64,000 nucleotides of DNA, taken from NCBI RefSeq assembly GCF_002865645.1, contig NW_020194555.1, positions 3,312,288 to 3,376,287 of the forward strand, read 5' to 3'. The notes under the pieces are model-generated. The model was given only the letters and a program-made list of their open reading frames with translations. It was not told where the DNA came from and ran no database searches. Made by a program: the position numbers and the translations under genes. Below, in pieces: positions 1 to 8,267 of this stretch. The stretch comes from Hyaloscypha bicolor E. Its lineage: Eukaryota > Ascomycota > Leotiomycetes > Helotiales > Hyaloscyphaceae. Every line of letters starts with the position of its first letter. Position 1 is the first letter of the stretch.

Positions 1-1562
1 CTGAGGAGTACAACAAGATCCTCGATGTTGTGGGTAGGTACGCTGTTCATTGTGACGGCGTAGCTTTTAGCTGCAAGAAATCAGGCGAAAGCTCAACCAC
101 GATTGCAACCCAATCAAAATCTTCGACCGTGGATCGAATCCGTCAGATTTATTCAAGTGCAGTAGCAAACGAACTGATTGAGTTCACATCTTCTGATGAA
201 AAATACGGATACAGAGCCCGAGGATGGACTACCAATGCCAACTACCACGTCAAGAAAACCACTCTCCTCCTATTCATCAATCATCGATCAGTCGATTCTA
301 CGAACATTCGAAAAGCCATCGAGCAGATATATTCGACTTTTCTACCAAAAGGGGGCCATCCTTTCATCTACCTCAGCCTCGAGATTGAACCTAGCCGTGT
401 AGATGTTAACGTTCATCCCACGAAAAGAGAGGTCAATTTCCTCAACGAGGATGAAATCATCGAGAAGATTTGCGGCGATATCAGAACGAAGCTCGCCCAT
501 GTGGATACAAGCCGGACTTTCATGACACAGACTCTTCTTCCAGGAGCACGAGCACCAGACGAAGCCTCTGTTGGAGATGCGCACAATTCTGTACCAGCTG
601 GTACGCAGAAGCCAAAGCCTTACGAGAATAATCTCGTCCGTACCGATGCCAAACTGCGCAAAATCACAAGCATGTTACCCAGTGCTGAAGGAGGGTTCTC
701 AGAATCACCAGCACCGAATGAGTCCCGTACCGATGGAATGGAATACGAATACTCCGACCGTGAGCCAGTCACCTGCCGACTTATGACCGTGAAAGAGCTC
801 CGCCAAGAAGTTCGCGACGACATGCATAACGAATTGACCGAGATCTTCGCCACTCACACTTTCATCGGTATCGTTGATGAGCGGCGCCGCCTTGCAGCCA
901 TCCAAGGAGGCGTAAAGCTCTTTCTCGTAGACTACGGCATGGTCTGCAATGAATACTTCTATCAACTTGGCCTTACCGACTTCGGGAACTTCGGCTCCAT
1001 CCGCTTTGATCCTCCCTTGGATCTCAAAGAACTCCTCCGCGTGGCTGCCGAGCACGAGAAATCAACCGATCCTCCAACATGCGAGGAAGATGATTTTGCA
1101 ATCGAAGAAGTCATAGAGCTGGTCTCAGCCCAGCTCATTGAACGTCGAGAAATGCTCCTCGAATACTTCTCCTTCGAAGTCTCAGAAGAAGGGGAGCTGC
1201 TTAGCATTCCTCTCCTCTTGAAAGGCTACACACCAAGTCTCGCCAGACTCCCTCGTTTCCTGCTCCGTCTAGGGCCTCATGTGAACTGGATGGACGAAAA
1301 AGAGTGTTTTGCCACTTTTCTGCGAGAATTAGCATCCTACTACGTCCCTGAACAACTTCCGCCCACGTCGGGGCCAGAAGATCCCGAAGAGGGACTTAGT
1401 GAGGATCTCAAAGTTAGACGACAGCAAATTAATAAAGCTGTTGAAGATGTTTTGTTCCCGGCCTTTCGAGCGAGGCTCATTGCTACGAAACCTTTGATGA
1501 AAGGCGCCATTGTGGAAATCGCGAATCTGAAAGGCTTGTACCGGGTGTTTGAGCGGTGCTAG
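1..1562 (+). CDS. MLH1: DNA mismatch repair protein MLH1, C-terminal part (5' end outside window)
   Basis: The frame is open from base 3 to the TAG at 1560-1562, so the gene enters from the left and no start is visible. The protein is the MutL homologue that pairs with PMS1 or MLH3 and acts after MutS recognition of mismatches in the nucleus. Visible family marks are the end of the GHKL ATPase/transducer part with VDVNVHPTKREV (near bases 388-435), a poorly conserved acidic linker, and the C-terminal dimerisation domain that ends in the MLH1-type tail FERC directly before the stop. No intron is seen in this part. Identity is firm; only completeness is unknown. Confidence 0.95.
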   Translation, partial: EEYNKILDVVGRYAVHCDGVAFSCKKSGESSTTIATQSKSSTVDRIRQIYSSAVANELIEFTSSDEKYGYRARGWTTNANYHVKKTTLLLFINHRSVDSTNIRKAIEQIYSTFLPKGGHPFIYLSLEIEPSRVDVNVHPTKREVNFLNEDEIIEKICGDIRTKLAHVDTSRTFMTQTLLPGARAPDEASVGDAHNSVPAGTQKPKPYENNLVRTDAKLRKITSMLPSAEGGFSESPAPNESRTDGMEYEYSDREPVTCRLMTVKELRQEVRDDMHNELTEIFATHTFIGIVDERRRLAAIQGGVKLFLVDYGMVCNEYFYQLGLTDFGNFGSIRFDPPLDLKELLRVAAEHEKSTDPPTCEEDDFAIEEVIELVSAQLIERREMLLEYFSFEVSEEGELLSIPLLLKGYTPSLARLPRFLLRLGPHVNWMDEKECFATFLRELASYYVPEQLPPTSGPEDPEEGLSEDLKVRRQQINKAVEDVLFPAFRARLIATKPLMKGAIVEIANLKGLYRVFERC

Positions 1563-2711
1563 GTTATGGCTCTGTATATTTGCTGGGATGGTTGTATTGC
1601 ACGGGCAGTATCTGTGAAATACGGGCAGGAGGGTTGAATTAGCTTTGCATTGCTGGGACGCTGGCCATATCCGGCGTCAATGGGTTGCATCTACAACTGG
1701 CAATTTGCTCACTATATAAGATAATATCAAGGAAAGCTTTATCAAAAGTAGGAATTTCATCCATATTTCATGCTGAAATTGATGAGGTCCTCGTAGACTT
1801 GGTATGTTTGATGCTGCAGATTCGTGACTGTTTAAGCGTTGACTCCAAGTGAACCTCCACCTCCAGCTCGCCGGCGGGGTAACTTTTCTGCAATCCCGCC
1901 TCATTCACATTTGGCCCCACTTTAATACATCAAAACAAAACTTTCACGTTCAATTAAGATATCGATCTACGCTTAGTTGCGGCATAAGTTGACTAAATCG
2001 AGGTGCCTAATCGGTGAACCAGCTCATATCTTTCCAATTGAAACAAAGGTTCCGCGCGATTGACTGTCAAGCCACCCCTGGCAGTCATGAGTTTGTTATT
2101 TTGCATCAAGTTCAAGTTGTAGCTTGGCTTCTTCCACTTCAAACAATTTGGTGGATGTTTATTTAAAAAAAACCCCCCCGCAAATTTTTGAGGACTGATT
2201 TTAGGAAGCGATGCGAAGTCCATCGCTCCTGTCTTCCAACTCGGATTTCAACCTCCTATTAAGAGTTAGCAACACCCTTTGCAGTATTTTCCACACCTCC
2301 GGCCGGATTTTTGTCTGCTGATGACTCAGCATAATTCAGAAATTGTCTACCTAATTTTCAAAACTTCAAAGGCAGATTGGGGTCACGTGTAATCCGAATA
2401 TGCCGTCTTTTCAGCTTTTCAGCTTTCAGCACATTGCTTTTTTGACGAGGCTAAATGAGCTTGGCTGAGACACCGCAACCGCACACTCCCATCTCTGCAC
2501 CTGATATGCAGCGAAGTATCGCATGTCCGTCAATGATCGCAGCGTGCCTTGAGACAAGCGTCAAATCATGAATCTATTTATTCATCTCCAAGCATAAGCA
2601 AAGCATTCCAGTTATAACAGCCCATCGAATCCTCTGTCGTCGGGGTCGAGGAATCAAGCTGGCGTGCTCCAATCCGCGAAGGACTTTGGCAAAGACGGGA
2701 GTTCAACAAAG
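1563..2711. other. Intergenic region, MLH1 3' flank and Ras-HET promoter
   Basis: About 1.1 kb without a recognisable gene. It holds the MLH1 3' flank and the upstream region of the Ras-HET gene. A run of A then C (2164-2179) and a degenerate repeat copy (2232-2310) that also occurs behind the Ras-HET gene lie in it. Short ORFs here have no family features. Confidence 0.6.
2232..2310. repeat. Left copy of a degenerate direct repeat flanking the Ras-HET gene
   Basis: This stretch and 5935-6018 align in the same orientation, with shared blocks such as ACCCTTTGCAGT, CCAACT and GCCGG in the same order and spacing. Identity by eye is roughly 65-70% over about 75 bp. The two copies bracket the Ras-HET gene. 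The origin (old transposon end, duplicated 3' flank) is unknown. Confidence 0.55.
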
Positions 2712-5513
2712 ATGGCCTCGAAAGTGAGTGAGCTAGCGCTTGCCGTGCTGTGGCAGGGAGCATAAGGCTCAGCTGCTAATTGACTGGTGCTATAGTTCTT
2801 GAGAGAGTATAAGCTTGTTGTTGTTGGTGGAGGAGGAGTCGGGAAATCGTGCTTGACGATCCAGTTGATACAGAGCCACTTCGTGGATGAGTATGATCCC
2901 ACAATCGAAGACACGTACCGTAAGCAATGTGTGATTGACGAAGAAGTCGCGTTACTGGATGTCCTCGACACGGCAGGCCAGGAAGAGTATGCAGCCATGC
3001 GAGAGCAATATATGCGAACTGGGGAAGGCTTTCTGCTAGTTTACAGCATTACGGATCGACAGAGTTTCGAGGAGATCTTAACGTTCGAACAGCAGATTTT
3101 GTCAGTCAAAGATAAGGATTACTTCCCGATTATTGTAGTTGGTAATAAGTGTGATTTGGAAGGCGAGAGAGTAGTGTCGAGGCAAGAGGGCGAAGCACGG
3201 GCTCATTCCTTTGGCTGCAAATTCATCGAGACATCCGCAAAGTGCCGCATCAACGTCGACAACGCCTTCTACGACATGGTTCGCGAGATCAGACGCTTCA
3301 ATAAGGAGTTATCAGTTAGACAATCGCTTGTTCCTGTTTGGAAGCCTCCTCCGGCTAGAAAACCGGAAGCTTCTGATTTTAAGTTCGACTTCAATCTCGC
3401 GCCGAAATCTCTCACAACTCTCCCACCTCTCATACAAAAAGCGAAGACTTATGCTCCTAAGCAGGTGAAAGGGAGTCTCTACCGAACTCTAGATTCCGAC
3501 AATTACGAGGTACGATTACTGAAGTTGCACCCTGATTATCTTGATGGTGGGGGTCCGCTCGGGTTTTCGCTGGAATATGCGTCCCTGATCAATCCTCCCG
3601 AGTACATTGGACTTTCATATTGCTGGGGCGATGCAAAAAAGTCGTCGGAGGCAATGATCGACGTTGGTGAACGGTCTTTCTTCAACGTGAAAGTCACTGG
3701 TAATCTTGGGCAAGCTCTCAGGGGCCTCCGGCCTAAGATTGGAAAGACGAGGCTCTGGGTTGATGCCCTGTGCATTAATCAAGAAGATTTGACTGAGAGA
3801 AGTCAGCAGGTTCGGTTGATGCGGCAGATTTATTCAAGGGCGAAAGAGGTGATTTCTTGGGTTCCGTGTGATACCTGGAATCCTTACGGCTTTGGGGGCT
3901 ATTCCCGTTCAAAGGGAGATGCGATTGAGTCTCTGATCAAGAATAAATTTGACGGAAAGGGGGCTAAAACTCGACTATTACCGTTCGAGAAGCAAGGAGA
4001 AAAGACTGGAAATGGACGGGTGAGAGATGGATGGGAAGTAATTCACGATTTCTTCAGCGAATCATACTGGACACGCGTTTGGGTTATCCAAGAAATAGCA
4101 GTGAACGCAAACGCCAAAGTTCTCTGCGGAGAGTTCGAGATTCCTTGGGATGATGTGGTTGCTGCTCTCATGGTGTGGAAGAAAAATCCGGACATGGCAC
4201 CTCTCCACCAACGAGCGTTTCTCAAAGCTGTACACCTTGCAGAATTTCGAGATAGATTTTCATCTAAGATGGAGCCGATCTGCTTACTTGATGCGATGCG
4301 CTGGAGTTACCAAACCATGGCGACTGATCCGAGAGACAAGATCTTTGGCTTGCTAGGACTGTGTCACGACAGTGATACCTTTGTACCTATTCCGAACTAC
4401 AAGCAACCGCTTGAGGATATTATCACGGACGTGAGTAAAAGAATGATGAGTCTCACTCGCTCGTTGGATCTCATGTGCTTTAAAGGGACTTCTTTGTCCG
4501 AAGTAAGCAACAATAATTTACCGTCATGGACACCGAATTGGATGAATCTTTGGACCGGCTCCTTCCACTCCATGACAATGCACGAAACGAGATTCTCAGA
4601 CTGGCACCGCACCTACCCATTCAACCCCGTTCTCAATGACTCCACAAACAAGATTCTGAAAGTTAAGGGCATGCAGAGTGGCACGATATACCAACTTAGT
4701 TCTGTGATGGCTCAGCCGAGCTCCGAGGGACGAATCAGCCTAAATCTATCAATTGAGCCTCGAGTACCTTGGATCACATCTACGGCTTCACTAGCCGGTG
4801 AAAATTCCCCGCTAAGCAGAGCCAAGGATAAGGACCTCGCAGTGCGAGATTGCATCTTGCAAACCTTGACAATGGGTCTCCTTCCCCCCGGGATGACTGT
4901 GGAGTCCGCAGCTTTATGTTTCTCGAAGCTTTGGACACCCGAGGGAAGGGGGGCGATGCACAACCTTGCGCTAATAGAATGGATTGACAAGAATGCATGG
5001 CTTCCATATATGGACTGGACACTGCGGGAATGGTCGCAGATGAAAGCCCGTTCTACCTCTCGTCCTCAATCCCCTGGGGGAAGTTGGAAATTTCTCAAGC
5101 CCAGTCAAAGCCGAAGCCAAAGTCAAATAAATGTAGAAAAGCAGAAAACAGAAAACACTATTGAGCAACTTAATGCTTTTATCGACACCCTCGAGCGTGT
5201 CTTGAAAAGCGGGATGCGATTATCTGTCCTCCGTCGATTGGATCCGTCAGGCGAGGAGTACATCGGAATGGTGCCTCCTCGTGCGAGGCCGTTAGATCAG
5301 GTGTGGCATATTCAAGGGTGCAGTGTGCCGATTGTGATGAGGGAGTTCGGCGGGAATAGTGGTGAGTTGTTGCACGAGGTCATTGGGGCCGTACATTTGC
5401 ATGATGGAAAGAAGATGTTTGGTACTGAGGAAAGGTGGATAAGGGGCGAGCCGAAAGATAGTCTTTTGATGAACACACCGAAAAATGTGGTACAAGTCTT
5501 GCATCTCTGCTGA
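2712..5513 (+). CDS. Ras GTPase-HET domain fusion protein, 908 aa
   Basis: CDS is join(2712..2723, 2796..5513): ATG GCC TCG AAA, a 72-bp intron (GTGAGT...CTATAG), then one open frame. Residues 1-175 are a complete Ras domain close to fungal Ras1: P-loop GGGGVGKS (15-22), switch I YDPTIED (37-43), DTAGQEEY (62-69, catalytic Gln66 present), NKCD (121-124), ETSAK (149-153). The start MASK is that of fungal Ras. No hypervariable tail or CAAX box follows. After a linker rich in Pro and Lys, a HET domain starts near residue 240, with [10 protein letters not shown] (about 274), [12 protein letters not shown] (about 324) and a W-x-R-x-W-V-I-Q-E block. HET domains trigger cell death in heterokaryon incompatibility. 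The rest to the C-terminus is the usual variable HET-protein tail. No stop or frameshift separates the two parts. The function as a GTP-controlled HET switch is inference. Confidence 0.9.
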
Positions 5514-6023
5514 GGGAATGCATTCTCCAGAACTCGCCAATCGGGACTTTTGCAAGCTGGTCGTGGACTAGCATTTTTTTGTGATAAGCCGTCTCTCCTG
5601 TAAGATATTTGAAATATTAGCTAAGAGTGAGCAAATCAGATGTCGACCGCAGCCCGTACTGTGAAGGCCGAGGCTATGGATAGAGGTGAAGGTAGAATCC
5701 GAAATGAGGGTGACGTAGAAGCTAGATTCGGTGGGAAAGGCTGGACGTAGAGGTGGATAGTTCAATGCATTTTGATTGTTTGAATAATTACCCAGTAGAG
5801 CAACGGCGGGAATTGGTCTTGGGTCACAATTTTTTAATCCCTTTTTTTGGGGGGGTTTTTTTGGGGGTTTTTTTTGGAAGATTTGAATGTGATCGTCGGG
5901 TCCAAAGAAATCGAGTAAGCGCAATCCCGCTATCGTTTTCCCAACTGCGATGCCAGCCCCCTATCAAGATCTGGCAATACCCTTTGCAGTCCCATTCTCC
6001 AAATCTCCTGCCGGCCTTTTCTT
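5514..6023. other. Short intergenic region between Ras-HET and CorA-like gene
   Basis: Convergent gene ends. It contains a low-complexity T/G tract (about 5832-5878) of runs of T and runs of G, and most of the right copy of the flanking repeat. No TTAGGG units are present, so it is not telomeric. No gene seen. Confidence 0.6.
5935..6018. repeat. Right copy of the degenerate direct repeat flanking Ras-HET
   Basis: Partner of 2232-2310, same orientation. It ends a few bases before the stop of the CorA-like reading frame on the minus strand. Shared blocks include ACCCTTTGCAGT and TCTCC-GCCGG. Confidence 0.55.
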
Positions 6024-8217
6024 TCACCTCAATGTTGCTGAGAGAGACTTGACTCCCTCTGGATGGAACTCTTCCACTTCATCGACATGATCTGGCGAGT
6101 ATAGTGACGTTTCCATCTTTTTCAATTCCTCATTCGTCCTGACTTGCAATATCGGCGCGCTTAGAGCTAATTGTGACAGACCGAGGCCAGACCATGCTAA
6201 GTACTTGATTGGAGAGAAAGGAGGTTGGATCCACATCCAGGCATCTGCAAACCATGCTCTTAAACGGGCCAGGTTCAAAGCAAGAAGGATGGAGGGGAGG
6301 GACACTGCCATCGAGATACCAACTATGAAGATTCGAAATTAGCACAATGATTTCGTGTCTGCGAAAGTGGATAGATACGTATAGAGGTATTTGGAAACCC
6401 AGGCTAGAGTCAGGTGTGATGATCCATCGCTGTTCTTTGGGAATTCTTCGAAGTTTATGGCGAAGAAGGCAGCCATGAATGACAACGGGAGCTGGAACTG
6501 CGTTAGCAATATCTGTCATATGAGACGGTTCAAGAACTTGCAAATATAATTGTGGCGATTGTGAAGGTCATAAGAGTTTGTCCTTGTCTTGAAGTTTCCT
6601 CGGCTTGACGAGCAGTGTTTTTTTGTTGTTGTCTTGAAAGAGAAGCTTCGAATGCATTAACCTTCTTTAATTTCAAGTCGACGAGATATATTAACTTTGA
6701 ATGTCAGCTCACTATCGAAGGTTCTGGTTAATCAAAGACTTACAGCGTCACGGTTGCGGTTTGCCTGTTGTCGCAGCTTTTCAACTTCGCGATGATGCTT
6801 TGAATATGCGCGACGAACTATTTGATGCCATTCGTCATCTCGCAGGTCCCTACGTACTGGGAAGCCCTGGATCACACGATACTGAGCATCCTTAACCAGG
6901 ATCATCGTATTTAGCTCTTCGCCAATCCTTTCGATCTCTGTGAGTAATTTGGTTTCTTGTGAAATATCAAGAGAACTTAGTTGATCACCATTCGGAGAAA
7001 TATTTGTAACCTTGAATTCCTTGAGAAGCCGTCTCTGCTCTGTTGCCTAGTACAGCTAAAGCCCTGTTCTTAGTCAAAGAGACACTCGAGTTGGCTAGTT
7101 ACTATAATATCAATAGATCTCTCGAAGAAGTCCATGAATTTCATGCCCCTTTCCCAAATCCTTTGCCGTGATCCACTGCATAGAGGCAGTGAGACATAAC
7201 GAACAGCGCAAACTGCCAGCTATTCAATATTGGCAATCTCTGAGAAGAATTAAGATCGGCGAGGATAGTATCGAAAATCATGAATTCTTGATCTTCGTCC
7301 TGTCTCCACCGGTTGGGGAAACAGGTTATGATGGTTTCTGTAGGGGATGTGTCAGATCAAGAATCTTCTCTTAGTTATGTTCTAGAGGACACACTTGCAT
7401 CGAGTATCCAGAGCAAGAGCTCTTCAACCATAAAAAGTCGCTCGTGGTTCAGGCCGGTGTTGCGATACACTAATTGATCTTTATCTCGCGCGTCAGTTCC
7501 TCTAAAGGTGTAGTTGTATTGGTCCAATGTACGCCGAACATGAAAGTTGGAGGTTTGTTTTGTGTGAGAAGGACGAAGATATGCTCGTAACAAATTCACG
7601 TCGACAAGGGGCGACTGTTTGGTCGAAACAGATTGGCGCGATCTTGTGACCTCTTGTATCACGGTATCCATGCAAGATTGATATTTGTAGGCCTCATAAT
7701 TGAGGTAAGGTAGCTGAGCAACACAGTGTTAGCTTCGAAGACGTTCAAGGTAAAGAAGCATTATACATATATGGCCGCAGCACCACTCCCACTCGCATTA
7801 ATTCTGGTCTCATGAAGACTGAATGGGGAAGATAGCCTCTATGTTGTTGTTCAGACCAGTCGATTCGAACTGGGGAGACGGGACCCCACGAGTTATCTTC
7901 CATAGTCCTCCGCTCTATGTTGATCCTTTTCATGAGATCCTAAATTGAATGTTAGCAATATATCTCGGCTATGAATGGATGCCTACCATGGCCCATATCA
8001 CCTGCCCAAAGTTAGCCATATCAGGAAGAAGAAACGGTAGACAACACAATACGTACATTATTGGCAGGAAGATGTAACCATCGAAACACACGCGTAGCTT
8101 CTTCAATTTCTTTCATACTGTCTGTAACGTCCTGAATTAAAACTTCCGGACCCCTTCCCATACAGTAGGTCAAACACGGAAGGCCTTCCGACGACGTGGT
8201 ATTCTCGATGCCCTAAG
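6024..8217 (-). pseudogene. CorA-like membrane protein portion, downstream half of an NLR-like ankyrin gene
   Basis: Read on the minus strand this is the CorA-like domain that often follows ankyrin repeats in Pezizomycotina. Spliced blocks in order: FRWLHLPANN (near 8070-8100), LPYLNYEAYKYQ (near 7690), RRTLDQY and RDKDQLVYR (near 7480-7530), TIITCFPNRWRQDEDQEF (near 7300), a basic coiled-coil helix with QAEETSRQGQTLMTFTI (near 6560-6600), then PLSFMAAFFAINFEEFP (near 6450-6500, the membrane/GMN-like region) and a second hydrophobic helix (near 6260-6310). Several short introns are needed; one at 6498-6541 has a GC donor (GCAAGT). Phase 0 splicing from the ankyrin part (donor GTAGGC near 8310, acceptor TTCTTAG at 8218) joins the two parts into one protein. 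Frames near 7190-7220 and 6310-6400 do not join cleanly, so it is called broken, although most of it looks well kept. Confidence 0.7.
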
Positions 8218-8267
8218 AAGAAGTCCCCAACTGTTGCTCGGGTTTCGCCACATACTGTCCGACCTAT

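Noticed and set aside
705..1055. 116-codon minus-strand ORF inside MLH1
   Set aside because: Antisense shadow of a firmly identified exon; no own features.
5832..5878. T/G tract that could suggest telomere-like DNA
   Set aside because: No TTAGGG units, only homopolymer runs; a similar tract at 47565-47583 shows that it is simple sequence.
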